Part shown: positions 50,995 through 63,469 of the stretch, piece after piece | Position numbering within the stretch: position 1 is the stretch's first letter | Layout: every line of letters begins with the position of its first letter | Assembly: GCA_030765055.1 (NCBI GenBank) | Contig: CM060947.1 | Location: 256,570,830-256,634,829, forward strand | Reading direction: 5' to 3' | Length of the DNA stretch: 64,000 nucleotides | Origin: Mantis religiosa | Lineage: Eukaryota; Arthropoda; Insecta; Mantodea; Mantidae | Translations under genes and position numbers: made by a program | The notes under the pieces: generated by a model | The model's database searches: none | What the model saw: only the letters and a program-made list of their open reading frames with translations | Told to the model about the DNA's origin: nothing

Positions 50995-52930
50995 CTCCTA
51001 CATTAGTCACATCGGCCGATGAATGTAATTAGTTCCAAATGAGTACAGGATACATGGAGCTTAGAGATACCAGACATTCATCTTTCAGGTAACAGAAAAC
51101 CTCCAACGTCAACTCATATAGGACTATGAATGAAATGATGTTCAAATGAGTACAGGGTACATAGAGCTTAGTGTTACAAGACATTCATCTTTCAGGATAA
51201 GAAAAAACTTCCAACTATAAGACATATCGGACGATGAATGAAATGATGTTCAAATGAGTACAGGGTACATAGAGCTTAGAGTTACCAGACATCCATCTTT
51301 CAGGATAAGGGAAAACCTCCAACGTTAAGTCATATCGGACGATGAATGAAATGATGTTCAAATGAGTAGAGGGTACATAGAGCTTTGTGTTACAAGACAT
51401 TCATCTTTCAGGATAAGAAAAAATCTCCAACGATGAGTCATATCGGACGATGAATGAAATGATCTCCAAATGAGTACAGGATACATAGAGCTTAGAGTTA
51501 CCAGACATTCATCTTTCAGTAAATCAGAAAACCTCCAACGTTAAGTCATATCGCACATGAATGAAATGATGTTCAAATGAGTACAGGGTACATAGAGCTT
51601 AGAGATACCAGACATTCATCTTTCAGTAAATCAGAAAACCTCCAACGTTAAGTCATATCGCACATGAGTGAAATGATGTTCAAATGAGTACAGGGTACAT
51701 AGAGCTTAGCGTTACAAGACATCCATCTTTCAGGATAAGAGAAAATCTCCAACGATGAGTCATATCTTACGATGAATGAAATGATCTTCATAGAGTACAC
51801 GGTCCATAGATCTTAAAGTTACCAGACATTCATATTTCAGAGTAACAGAAAACCGCCAACTTCAACTCATATTGGACTATGAATGAAATGATGTTCAAAT
51901 GAGTACAGGATACATAGAGCTTAGGGTTACCAGATATTCATCTTGCAGGTTAAGGGGAAACCTCCAACGTTAAGTCATATCGTGCGATGAATGCAATGGT
52001 GTTTAAATGATTACAGGGTACACAGAGCTTAGAGTTACCAGATATTCATCTCTGAGGTTAAGGGAAAACCTCCAACGTTAATTCATATCGGACCATGAAT
52101 GATGTGAGATTCAAATGAGTACAGAGTACATAGAGCTTAGCGTTACAAGACATTCGTCGTTCAGGATAAGAGGAAACCTCCAACGTTAAGTCATATCGGA
52201 GGATGAATGAAATGATGTTCAAATGAGTACAGGGTACATAGAGCTTAGAGTTACCAGACATTCATCTTTCAGGATAAGGGAAAACCTCCAACGTTAAGCC
52301 ATATCGGACTATGAATGAAATGGTGTTTAAATGAGTACAGGGTACACAGAGCTTAGAGTTACCAGACACTCATCCTTCACGTTAAGGGGAAACCTCCAAC
52401 GTTAAGCCATATCGTGCGATGAATGAAATGGTGTTTAAATGAGTACAGGGTACACAGAGCTTAGAGTTACAAGATATCTCTCAGGTTAATGGAAAAACTC
52501 CAACGTTAATTCATATCGGACCATGAATGATGTGAGGTTCAAATGAGTACAGTGTACATAGAGCTTAGCGTTACAAGACTTCCATCTTTCAGGAAGAAAG
52601 AAAACCTCCAACGATGAGTCATATCGTACGATGAATGAAATGATGTTCAAATGAGAACAGGGTACATAGATATTAGAGTTAGCAGACATTGATATTTAAG
52701 GATAAGAGAAAACCTCCAACGTTAAGTCATATCGGACGATGAATGGAATGATGTTCAAATGAGTACAGGGTACATAGGGCTTAGAGTTACCAGACATTCA
52801 TCTTTCAGGAAAAGAGAAAACCTCCAACGTTAAGTCATATTGGACGATGAATGGAATGATGTTCAAATGAGTACAGGGTACATAGAACTTAACGTTAAAG
52901 ACATTCATCTCTCAGGATAAGGAAAAACAT
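50995..52930 (-). repeat. 108-bp satellite array 5
   Basis: About 18 SINE-A body units on the minus strand with blocks ATGAATGAAATGATGTTCAA, GAGTACAGGGTACATAGAGC and CCTCCAACGTTAAGTCATAT. Unit length varies by small indels. The repeated MSGNSKLYVPCTHLN-type minus-strand frames are produced because 108 is divisible by three; they are not genes. Confidence 0.94.
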
Positions 52931-53012
52931 TAGCACCCAGACGGAGATTTGAACTCTGGGCCTCTTGAACTTGAAGCAAAGACGATAACAGCTACGCCTC
53001 AGAGCGGGCCTA
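52931..53012 (-). repeat. SINE-A tRNA-like head capping array 5
   Basis: The plus strand reads CACCCAGACGGAGATTTGAAC, then CTCTTGAACTTGAAGCAAAG and GCTACGCCTCAGAGCGGGC, a recognisable decayed SINE-A head directly beyond the last unit. Confidence 0.83.
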
Positions 53013-53640
53013 CAGTCTTGTAATTATAAATACAGTGAAATGTCTCTCTTACCATGAACATAAGGTTTAGTTAAGAATACTTTATAAGAGCGAGACTTCA
53101 AGTGTTTTCATAACAATAGTAAAAACAAGATCGACATTCTACGCTATCAGCACTATCTCGGGTCAAATCCCCCAATATAACCGTAACAGATAAAGCAGGC
53201 TATACAAACGAAACAATGATAAAGGGAAAGTTGACATATAAGTCAATGAAAAGTTCTAATAACCATTTTTTCCTTGAATAGCACTTCCAGAAGAGGTTTC
53301 CTTCTTCATCAGTTAAAGTGGCAAGAGTTTGGAATCGTGCCACGTTCCGAATAACTTGTTTGTCCCGAATTTATCTGTCTTTTTTTTTTTTTTTTATGAC
53401 TTTTAGTTTGGCCTGGAACTGGGCTGGTCTTCAACCTCTGCAGGAAGGAACACGAGGTGAAAAGCCATGGCAGTTCGTGACGAGTCTTTCACTCCAAATA
53501 CTCTGTGTAGAATTGCTACTTTAATTTATAATTCTAATGATATTATAAAAGGATTACTTGTGTAATCTAATTTCAGCTTCTTTTTGACAAGCTCTGTATA
53601 TTAAATTTCGAATAGTTTTGAGCTTTTATACAGGTTAATC
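53013..53640. other. Unique DNA
   Basis: Includes a T run at 53381-53395. No gene recognised. Confidence 0.45.
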
Positions 53641-55395
53641 AACATAAGCATTTTGTTATTGTAGTTACAGAGGAATACAGAAGACTTTAAAAGATAGTCA
53701 AATGCTTTATATACATGACTTTATCTTCTCTTGTACAAACACTTATTGTTCTATCTACTTCAAGATAAACATTATCTTTTTGTAGTTACAAGGGAATACA
53801 GTAGACTTTAAGTGATAGTCAGATGTTTTATATTCATGACTTACTCTACTCTTGTAAAAATACTCACTGCTCTATCCACTTCAATATAAACATTATCTTA
53901 TTGTAGTTACAAGGTAATACACTAGACTTTTAGTGACAGTCAAATGTTTTATATACATGACTTTCCCTACTCTTGTACACACACAATTTGCTCTATCTTC
54001 TTCAAGATGAACATCATCTTATTGTAGTTACAAGGCAATGCAGTAGACTTTAAGTGACAGTCCAATGTTTTATATGCATGACTTTCTCTATTCTTGTACA
54101 AACACGTATTGCTCTATCTTGTTCAAAATAAACATTATCTTATTATAGTTACAAGGGAATACAGTAGACTTTAAGTGATAGTCAAATGTTTTATATACAT
54201 GACTTTCTCTACTCTTGTACAAACGGTTATTGCTCTATCTACTTCAAGATAAGCATTATCTTACTGTAGTTACAAGGGAATACAGTAGACTTTAAGTGAT
54301 AGTCAAATGTTTTATATACATGACTTTCTCTACTCTTGTACAAACACTTATTGCTCTATCTACTTCAAGATAAACATTATCTTATTGTAGTTACAAGGGA
54401 ATACAGTAGACTTTAAGTTATAGTCAAATGTCTTATATACATTACTTTCTCTACTCTTGTACAAACACTTATTGCTCTGTCTACTTCAAGATAAACATTA
54501 TCTTGTTGTAGTTACAAGGGAATACAATAGACTTTAAGTTATAGTCAAATGTCTTATTTACTTGACTTTCTCTACTCTTGTACAAACACTTATTGCTCTA
54601 TCTACTTCAAGATAAACATTATCTTATTGTAGTTACAAGGGAATACAGTAGACTTTAAGTTATAGTCAAATGTCTTATTTACTTGACTTTCTCTACTCTT
54701 GTACAAACACTTATTGCTCTATCTACTTCAAGATAAACATTATCTTGTAGTTACAAGGGAATACAGTAGACTTTAAGTTATAGTCAAATGTCTTATTTAC
54801 TTGACTTTCTCTACTCTTGTACAAACACTTATTGCTCTATCTACTTCAAGATAAACATTACCTTATTGTAGTTACAAGGCAATACAGTAGGCTTTAAGTG
54901 ATAGTCAAATGTTTTATATACATGACTTTCTCTACTCTTGTACAAACACTTATTGCTCTATCTACTTCAAGATAAACATTATCTTGTTGTAGTTACAAGG
55001 GAATACAGTAGACTTTAAGTTATAGTCAAATGTCTTATTTACTTGACTTTCTCTACTCTTGTACAAACACTTATTGCTCTATCTACTTCAAGATAAACAT
55101 TACCTTATTGTAGTTACAAGGCAATACAGTAGGCTTTAAGTGATAGTCAAATGTTTTATATACATGACTTTCTCTACTCTTGTACAAACACTTATTGCTC
55201 TATCTACATCAAGATAAACATTATCTTATTGTAGTTACAAGGGAATACAGTAGACTTTAAGTGATAGTCAAATATTTTATTTACATGCCGTTCTCTGCTC
55301 TTGTACAAACATTTATTGCTCTATCTACTTCAAGATAAACATTATCTTGTGTACAAGGGAATACAGTAGACCTGTGATAGTCAAATGTTATAAAA
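53641..55395 (+). repeat. 121-bp tandem repeat, array D (about 14 units)
   Basis: Largest array of the 121-bp family, with CTTGTACAAACACTTATTGC, TCTATCTACTTCAAGATAAA and TTGTAGTTACAAGGGAATAC blocks. Two subtypes intermix (TTATATACATGACTT and TTATTTACTTGACTT). The shared flank (AACTGGTTGTCTAGGTGAC, 55394-55412) follows the last unit. Confidence 0.95.
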
Positions 55396-56589
55396 CTGGT
55401 TGTCTAGGTGACTTCTCTGTAATTGCATTCTATTTTTGTGCAATGGGTTAAAAAACTGAATAACGATTGATCGCTTCAGAAAAGTAAGAGCTTCGTGTTA
55501 CTATTCGTTAATCTAAAAATATGAATAAAGCATTGCTTCTGCTTAAATGTGTTAGGTGTGGTGACTCTTGTGATCCAACTTCAGAACAGGATATCGCACA
55601 AACATATTCGTAGCCTTCTTATTAATTATTTTATTTCGTTTTTTATAAACAAATATATGGAGGAATATAATTAGACGCGTAAAACCCGAAGTTAGCGATT
55701 GATGAAGTAATGGGAAGGCCAAGCATTTGGGAGGAAAATGAGAAGTACTGTTTCTCTAAAAATATATCAGAGAACAGAATGAAATTAATTTCTACTGGAA
55801 ATGAAATAAAAGTGAAACCTATGAAACGGTTAAGTTTGGTTAAGATTGATGAAGAATAGCTAACAATTAAGGGCTGGAAAACTAGAAGGAGGTATACAAG
55901 GAAGAGGAGGGTCATCAATAAACGGAAAACCAAGGGTTATGTGTATTGAGACCGAGACTCGAGGCAATCAGGTAGAAAGGTTATGTTAGATGTGAATAAC
56001 TCATTTTGTTATTGTGTGAAAGAAATATTACAAATGTCAATGTGCCAATGAAAATATATGTAGAAGATGAGAAAGAAGCTCCAAAGTGTCCAGAATGGAG
56101 CTTTAAAGTCAGCGTGTTCTTGTTATGGCTTCTACTCATTGAAACGTAACATTTTTAGCGACTTCAGGCCCAAAGAATGAGGAAGGCGCTGAAGTTTAAA
56201 TGTGAAAAAGCCTACTGCATTGTTTGTGGGAGACATTTATGAAGGCTGGATCCAGTGCCTTCTGGTTTGGGCCCATAAAAACTGTGCCAAGTCGTCAAGG
56301 GTATCCCCTTTATTATATTTAGTTTAATAAATTAAATGCAGGGTCAGGAGTTGGCGTGAGTATAGAAGATAAATAGGGTCAAAGATACGTAACTACTCCT
56401 AACTTGATGATCAAGCTGTATAGATATGTGCTTCTTAAGTCGGCGGATTTCCATTTTAAGGCTGGTTTCCAAGAGGAGCTGAACTGATATCCAGCACTGC
56501 AATTAGGCGTGCTCCTCTAGGCAGAAATGGCCAAAGCCTCCTAAACTCACCGCTCCCAGTAACTCTTGTAACATGCTGGAAAATAAATT
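55396..56589 (+). other. Unique DNA with a possible transposase tail relic
   Basis: At about 56170-56290 the plus strand, across frames, gives CEKAYCIVCG and GDIYEGWIQCLLVWAHKNCA. This resembles the zinc-binding C-terminal tail (WIQC...WAH..C) seen on some pogo/Tigger-like and other insect transposases. The hydrophobic 96-codon minus-strand frame at 55643-55933 is probably a shadow of the charged plus strand. No complete gene is visible. Confidence 0.3.
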
Positions 56590-57974
56590 TTAAAGTTGGA
56601 AATTAATTGTTCTTTCACATCAGCCGTGTGTAGGATGCACTGTGAAAGAGTAGTACCAGACTGGAAAATTCAATGCCATAGCCGGGATTTGAACCACGGA
56701 TCTTCTGGTCTCCGTCCAGCCGCTCTAAACCATTGAGCTACTATGGCCAACGTGCCAACATGGCATTAAACTCCCCAACTGACTCGTGTTTTTCCCGGCA
56801 AACCACTAGGAGTTCTCATAAACACACGAGACAACTACCTTAATGGCGACTTACTATGCCCTAAGCCGGGCTATGCCGGGCTTTAAGTTCGGACGACTAT
56901 TAGGTACAATTAATAGAAATTAATTGTACTTTCACAGTAGTCATGTGTAGGATGCACCATGAAAGAGCAGAACCAGACTGAAAAATTCAATGCCATAGCC
57001 GGGATTAGAACCACGAATATTCTGTTCTCCTTCCAGCTGCTCTAAACCATTGAGCTACTATGGCCAACGTACCAACATGACATTAACATCTCCAACTGAG
57101 TCTTGTTTTTCCCGGTAAACCAAAAGGAGTTCTCATAAACACATGAGACAACTACCTAAATGACGACTTACTATGCTGTAAGTACTATAAGGCCCGAGCT
57201 TTATAGTTCGGACCACTAATAGGTACAACTGACTCGTGCTTTTTTCCGGTAAACCACTAGGAGTTCTACATGAGACAACTACCTTAATGGAGACTTACTA
57301 TGCTGTAAGTACTTTAAGGCCCGGGCTTTATAGTTCGGACCACTATTAGGTACAACTGACTCGTGTTTTTTTCCGGTAAACCACTAGGAGTTCTCATAAA
57401 CACATGAGACAACTACCTTAATGACGACGTACTATGCTGTAAGTACTTTAAGGCCCGGGCTTTATAGTTCGGACCACTATTAGGTACAATTAATGGAAAT
57501 TAGTTATTCTTTCACAGAAGTCGTGTGTAGGATGCACCATGAAAGAGTAGAGCTAGGCTGAAAAATACAATGGCATAGCTGGGATTTGAAGCACGGATCT
57601 TCTGGTCTCTGCCCAGCCGTTCTAAACCATTGAGCTACTATGGCCAACGTGCCAACATGACGTTAAATTCAACAACTGACTCGTGTTTTTCCCGGTAAAC
57701 CACTAGGAGTTCTCATAAACACATGAGAGGTCTACATTAATGACGACTTGCTATGCCGAAAGTACTTTAAGACCCGGACATCATAGTTGGGAACACTGTT
57801 AGGTAAAATTAATGGAAATTAATTGTTCTTTCACATTAGCCGTGTGGTAGAATGCACTATGAACTGGTAGAGCCAGACTGAAAAATGCAATGCCGTAGCA
57901 GGGATTTGAACCACGGATTATCTGGTCTCCGTCCAGCCGGTCTAAACCATTGAGCTACTATGACCAACATGACA
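56590..57974 (-). repeat. SINE-C tandem cluster: four tRNA-like modules with 1, 3 and 1 satellite units
   Basis: tRNA-like modules at 56675-56747, 56992-57064, 57572-57644 and 57892-57964 alternate with 133-bp-type units: one at about 56770-56905, three at about 57080-57490, one at about 57670-57810. Each is followed by the conserved TTAATTGTTCTTTCACA tail. The first module has a perfect 7-bp acceptor stem (GCCATAG/CTATGGC) and a 4-bp D stem. The T stem is mismatched, so a working tRNA gene is unlikely. Confidence 0.88.
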
Positions 57975-58205
57975 TTTCAGTCTGGTTCTACTCTTTCAGT
58001 ATAGTAAGTCATCATTGAGATAGTTGTCTCATATGTTTATACGAACTCCTAGTGATTTACTGGCCAAAACACGAGTAAGTTGGAGAATTTAATGTCATGT
58101 TGGCACGTTGGCTATAGAAGCTCAGTGGTTTAGAGCGGCTGGACGGAAACCAGAAGTTCCGTGGTTCAAATCCCGTCTATGGCGTTGAATTTTACAGTCT
58201 GGCTC
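57975..58205 (+). repeat. Inverted SINE-C copy
   Basis: The plus strand now reads unit, then tRNA-like module (58111-58183: GCTATAGAAGCTCAGTGG to CGTCTATGGC), then GAATTTTACAGTCTGGCTC, the reverse of the preceding cluster. The inversion junction is near 57975, giving an inverted repeat able to form a large hairpin. Confidence 0.82.
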
Positions 58206-58883
58206 TTTTCTTTCAATTTTTAGTATTCACTGTACTCATTTCAAAGTCTTTATGGAATTTAAAGCTTAATGCCCATAACCTTTCCGTATTTTCTGTTAAA
58301 GCTCTGTAGATATTTTAGCTAAATGTTTTACACAGATGTTCATTAAATAGCCGTCTTACAGTTGTTTCACGAGATATCAGGTAAACACTACCTAATTTCT
58401 AGGCCAGCACGGAGTTTTTAAAATTCTGTATACTTCTTTCCTTATATCCCACCAGCACCTACAACAAGTTCTAAAAACGTGAAGAAACAGATAGAATAGC
58501 AAAGAAAGAACGAAGAAAAGGCGAAACGAGATATGGCTTCTTTCCGTTGCTCTTAAGGCTTCCTCTTTTCTATTTCTTTCTTTTTGTCGACTTCCCTTTC
58601 CGTACTGTTATCACATCTTTCTCTAGTAGTGAGGTATTTTTCTTCTTTTTCTCCTAAACATAAAAAGCAAGAGTAATGCAGTACATGGCTTATTTTGTGA
58701 ATAGAAAATGTTAACGACTGATATTTCTGGAACACTTGAATGTCAATTGTACGTAAATAAAGAAACCAGTGTTAAAAATTACATGAGTTTCTCATCAAGT
58801 GATAAAATACAAAGTTCACCAACATTGCAAAAATTTCACCTCGTTTTGCAGCATTTTAAATATCACGAATTGTTTTTCAAATA
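58206..58883. other. Unique AT-rich DNA
   Basis: No feature recognised. Short frames at 58553-58735 and 58708-58971 lack motifs. Confidence 0.45.
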
Positions 58884-58939
58884 CATAGTTGGTCTGAAAA
58901 GTTTCCAGCCTAATAAAGTTACAAGACACTTTCTTTTAC

Positions 58940-60640
58940 AGAGTTTTTTCTTCAACATAGTCTCCTTGTAACTCTAGACACTTCTCCCAGCGATGCTCCC
59001 ATCTCTGTAACCCATCCAAATAGTACACGACGTTTTTCAACATAGTCTCCTTGTAACTCTAGACACTTCTCCCAGCGATGTTCTCATCTCTGTAACCCGT
59101 CCAAATAGTACACGACGTTTTCAACATAGTCTCCCTGTAACTCTACACACTTCTCCCAGCGATGCTCCCATCTCTGTAACCCGTCCAAATAGTACTCGGC
59201 GTTTTTCAACATAGCCTCCTTGTAACCCTACACACTTCTCCCAGCGATGTCCCCATCTCTGTAACCCGTCCAAATAGTACTCGGCGTTTTTCAACATAGT
59301 CTCCTTGTAACTCTAGACACTTCTCCCTGCGATGCTCCCATCTATGTAACCCGTCCAAATAGTACTCGGCGTTTTTCAACATAGTCTCCTTGTAACTCTA
59401 CACACTTCTCCCAGCGATGCTCTTATCTCTGTAACCCGTCCAAATAGTACTCGGCGTTTTTCAACATGGTCTCCTTGTAACTCTACACACTTCTCCCTGC
59501 GATGCTCCCATCTATGTAACCCATCCAAATAGTACTCGGCGTTTTTCAACATGGTCTCCTTGTAACTCTACACACTTCTCCCTGCGATGCTCTTATCTCT
59601 GTAACCCGTCCAAATAGTACTCGGCGTTTTTTAACATAGTCTCCTTGTAACTCTAGACACCTCTCCCTGCGATGCTCCCATCTATGTAACCCACCAAATA
59701 GTACTCGGCGTTTTTCAACATGATCTCCTTGTAACTCTACACACTTCTCGCAGCGATGCTCCTTCCTCTGTAACCCGTCCAAATAGTACTCGGCGTTTTT
59801 CAACATAGTCTCCTTGTAACTCTACACACTTCTCCCTGCGATGCTCCCATCTATGTAACCCATCCAAATAGTACTCTGCGTTTTTCAACATAGTCTCCTT
59901 GTAACTCTACACACTTCTCCCAGCGATGCTCTTATCTCTGTAACCCGTCCAAATAGTACTCGGCGTTTTTCAACATAGTCTCTTTGTAACTATACACACT
60001 TCTCCCAGCGATGTTCTCACCTCTGTAAACAGTCCAAATAGTACTCGGCGTTTTTCAACGTAGTCTCCTTGTAGCTCTACACACTTCTCCCAGCGATGTT
60101 CTCACCTCTGTAACCCGTCCAAATAGTACTCGGCGTTTTTCAACATAGTCTCCTTGTAGCTCTACACACTTCTCCCAGCGATGTTCTCATCTCTGTAACC
60201 CGTCCAAAGAGTACTCGGCGTTTTTCAACATAGTCTCTTTGTAACTATACACACTTCTCCCAGCGATGTTCTCATCTCTGTAACACGTCCAAATAGTACT
60301 CGGCGTTTTTCAACATAGTCTCCTTGTAGTTCTACACACTTCTCCCAGCGATGTTCTCATCTCTGTAACCCGTCCAAATAGTACTCGGCGATTTTCTACA
60401 TAGTCTCCTTGTAACTCTACACACTTCTCCCAGCGATGTTCTCATCTCTGTAACCCGTCCAAATAGTACTCGGCGTTTTTCAACATAGTCTCCTTGTAGC
60501 TCTACACACTTCTCCCAGCGATGTTCTCATCTCTGTAACCCATCCAAATAGTACTCGGCGATTTTCTACATAGTCTCCTTGTAACTCTACACACTTCATT
60601 CAGCGATGCTCCCCTCTCTGTAACCCGTCGAAGTAGTACT
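58940..60640 (-). repeat. 85-bp minisatellite from mariner C-terminal codons, about 20 units
   Basis: The plus-strand block CATAGTCTCCTTGTAACTC recurs at 59041, 59125, 59210 and 59295, an 84-85 bp period. On the minus strand each unit reads as EYYLDGLQR.EHR and CVELQGDYVEK, the end of the transposase. The first unit, nearest the gene, continues directly from the transposase body. Because 85 is not divisible by three, the frame shifts at each unit. Confidence 0.95.
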
Positions 60641-61570
60641 TGGCGATTTCCTCTGCAAAATAATTGTTCACGAATCTGATTGCTCTTCATTTGAAAAAAA
60701 AAAAATTCTGTCCTCCGATCGCAATTTTCAGATGAGAGAACAAAAAGAAGTCGCTTGGATTTTCGCCATTGCAATCGCTGAGGTGGGAGACGGTGCATTA
60801 TATTGGTGAAACAGGATTTTCTTTTTCTTCAAATGTGGTCGTTTTTCTTCAAGCTCTGTCTTCAGCTTGTCAAATAATGATACATAGTATGCTCTTGTAA
60901 TGGTTTTTCCTTTCTGAAGGTAATCTACTAAAATAACTCCAAGACTAGCCCAAAAACAGTCGTCATTACTTTACCAGTCGAAAGAGAAGTATAAGCTCTC
61001 TTGGAGCCGCTTCACCCTTTGTAGACCACTGTTTGAACCGCATTTTTATTTCGTGCGTATAATAGTGCACCCATGTTTCATCTACAGTAATTAATCGTTG
61101 CCAAAACCTGGATTTATTGCGCCTAAACTGCGCCAACAGAGCGTTGGAAATGTTCATTCGAATACGGTTTTGGTCTAAGGTGAGCAAGCGCAGTTCCCAA
61201 CGCGCGGACAGCTTTCTCATGTCTAAATGTTGATTTAATATGTGACAAACACGTTCTTTTGACATGTTCATAGCCTCTGCTATCTCTGTCACTTTAATTC
61301 GGCGGTCGTCTAGCACCATTTGGTGAACTTTGGCGTTGTTTTCGTCGGTAGTTGCAGTTATTGGACGTCCCGAACGTTTATCGCTCCCAAATTCTTAAGG
61401 CCAAGTTTAATTTCAGCTTTCCAAAATTTCACTGTGCTAAGTGACGGTGCTGTGTCCCCATAAACAGAATCCAACTCATCTTTGATTTGCGTAGACGTAT
61501 TGCCTTTCAAAAACAAATATTTAGTGACAGCTCGACACTCGATTTTGTCCATTTTCATAAAAACACTCAC
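60640..61570 (-). pseudogene. Broken mariner (DD34D) transposase, element 2
   Basis: The minus strand starts MSVFMKMDKIECRAVTKYLF (61570) with APSLSTVKFWKAEIK as helix-turn-helix region. After a frameshift, 61319-60966 gives MVLDDRRIKVTEIAEAMNMS, KERVCHILNQHLDMRKLSAR and VDETWVHYYTHEIKM (first catalytic Asp). Further on, HQYNAPSPT replaces HQDNAP, so the second catalytic Asp is Tyr. About 24 residues that would hold the third Asp (SPDLAPSD) are deleted. Clearly inactive, and independently damaged from element 1. Confidence 0.9.
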
Positions 61571-61734
61571 ATGAACTGACTGAAGCGACTGTTACATAAC
61601 AACTGAGCATCCAAAATGGTTGAAACTTTGGTGAGTAACTGTCAACAGATGAACACCAAAATTCAGTAGTTTTTACTTACGAGTGCTGCCATCTTCATGT
61701 TGAAGTCAGAAACTTCTCAGACCACGCTCGTCAA

Positions 61735-63039
61735 AATGTAATAAACCAAACTAAATATAAAAACGAAACGTTGTCTGTAGTCGTAAAAAGGAAATACAAA
61801 AGGAATTTGTTTTCTTCTTCTCCAGGAGTTGGTAAATCTTTTCAATTCTGTCATCACTGGCTGAATATTGACAGATTTATGAGGAAGAAAACATTTTTTT
61901 TTATTTGTTTGCCACATATACAGCGGGCAGAAAGGTTATTTCATGACACCCAGAAAGTTACACTGAGTTTTGACTAGAAACTTGCATTCTTACGTTCACT
62001 TTATCGAAAATAAAACACACTTTTAGAAAAATGGTGAAGAAAGTTCTTCTACCTCAAATTAACCCTGTTTCATACCTTTAAAAGACGGTACTTCCTATGG
62101 AGTATCCAATGACAGGTCAAACTCATCTTTAGAAGGAAATAAAGTGATTTACCTGGCTATTTCGATAGGCCCTTCAGATATAAAATTAAAGAAAAGTGGT
62201 TAGAGAAAGACATATGAAGGTAAAATATAGATTTTCTTTGTTCATTTTCATTCAAGGTGAATTGTTTATGAACTGCGAGTTATTAAACCTTAATATTGTA
62301 TAATGAATATCATTAAAATTAATAACACTTACATATTTGTGTGCCTCGAGATAAAAAACATAACAGGATCGCATTCTGTGGGTGGGTCAGCTTTTGAATC
62401 CGCAGTGACCGAGTTCATAACGCACGTAGTGGTAAACCTCGACCGGCCGTTGGCCTTGAACTCCTACCTGAGGGAAAAGGAAATCAGATTTGGTTGACAG
62501 CCTGTTATTATAAAGGGTATTTATGTGGGGGCCCCGAGGGCCTATATTCTGCTCGATTCTATCTCTTTCACACATGTGAGCTTTGGAAACACTAGGTTCC
62601 GGATAGTAAACCACATGCTGTGTTATCTGTGACGCCTACTGCTGTTACTATAGATACGAGTTTAGCAATGCCCAAGAATGGGACAGCCTCACTGCGAGGG
62701 TCCATGGTTCTGTTCCCGACAGCAGATGCTGTAGGTCCTTTCATTCCACCACCGTCCTCACCTTCACCCCAACTTCCAAACTGTCCTTTCACTCATGGTC
62801 CACTGCCACTAATATTCAAGATTAATAATACATAATATTAGATTATATTGTGAGATAATTTTGGAGACTTTGAATAGCAAAAACCGTAACTATGTTAATA
62901 CAAAAATAAGAAATGGTAAACTGTATGTGAACATGAGTGATTCAGTAGGCGAAAGTATCACATCAGTCACAATTCGAGAAGAATATCAAATTGCTAATCT
63001 GAGTTTGCTGCCACAAATATAATCTGAAATTTATGACAA
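61735..63039. other. Unique DNA, no gene confirmed
   Basis: Short frames at 61771-61977, 62303-62497 and 62620-62835 lack motifs. The GC-richer block 62380-62830 has a weak B-box-like GGTTCTGTTCC and an AT-rich end near 62820 and might be another retroposon, but I cannot show it. Confidence 0.35.
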
Positions 63040-63460
63040 AGAATATTTATGTTATATGAACCTTTTAGTGCCTTTCAGTGTACTTTACATTTCCTCCTTG
63101 ATTTCTCTTATAAGGTACAATTGGCCTCAGTTACATGGTATGTATCTCAGAAACACCTGGTTCCAGCAAGATGGTGCCACATGTCGTACTGCTCTCGATA
63201 CAATGGATCTTTTGAAGAACTTCTGAGGTTTCATCATTTCCTGTGGTGTTGATGTTAACTGGCCCCCCAAGATCATGTGGCTTAACGCTGTTGTATTACT
63301 TCTTGTGCATTTATGTTAAATCTCGAACTTATGTCAACAAGCTAGAGAAGTAAATTATCTTTTGAATAACATGAGGCGTGTTATTCGTGAAGTTGTACCT
63401 CGTTTACGTTCTTTTGCCGTTTAAAAAACTGGTGTTCCTTTTCCACACGTAATGCAATTA
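63040..63460 (+). pseudogene. Dead transposase fragment, same type as at 13095
   Basis: Across frames the plus strand gives WFQQDGATCRTALDTMDLLK (second catalytic Asp region), then FIISCGVDVNWPPK and, further on, NNMRRVIREVVPRLRS, in the order expected for this transposase's C-terminal half. Stops and shifts disrupt it. No N-terminal half or terminal repeats were seen. Confidence 0.75.
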
Positions 63461-63469
63461 CCAGAACTA

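Larger units (their letters stand above)
58884..61730 (-). mobile_element. Mariner element 2 with about 20-unit internal expansion
   Basis: The left terminal repeat (GGTCTGAAAAGTTTCCAGCC, 58891-58910) is preceded by TA at 58882-58883. The right end, read inward on the minus strand, gives CGAGCGTGGTCTGAGAAGTTT. The ends match each other and mariner element 1. Length is about 2.85 kb, more than twice a normal mariner (about 1.3 kb), because of the 85-bp expansion. The TA on the right side has mutated to TC. Confidence 0.87.

Noticed and set aside
51215..52689. Repeated small proteins of the MSGNSKLYVPCTHLNIISF type, also at 1149-1355
   Set aside because: They are minus-strand readings of the 108-bp satellite, kept open because 108 is divisible by three.
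55643..55933. Hydrophobic 96-codon minus-strand frame suggesting a membrane protein
   Set aside because: T-rich minus strand of an A-rich region gives Leu/Phe/Ile by composition; no start context or family support.
56675..56747. Functional tRNA gene in the SINE-C cluster
   Set aside because: The acceptor and D stems pair well, but the T stem has two mismatches, position 33 is not T, and the module repeats with satellite units, so a SINE/pseudo-tRNA explanation is better.
59546..59806. 86-codon minus-strand protein with CVELQGDHVEK repeats
   Set aside because: It is a frame-hopping reading of the 85-bp minisatellite and not a distinct gene.
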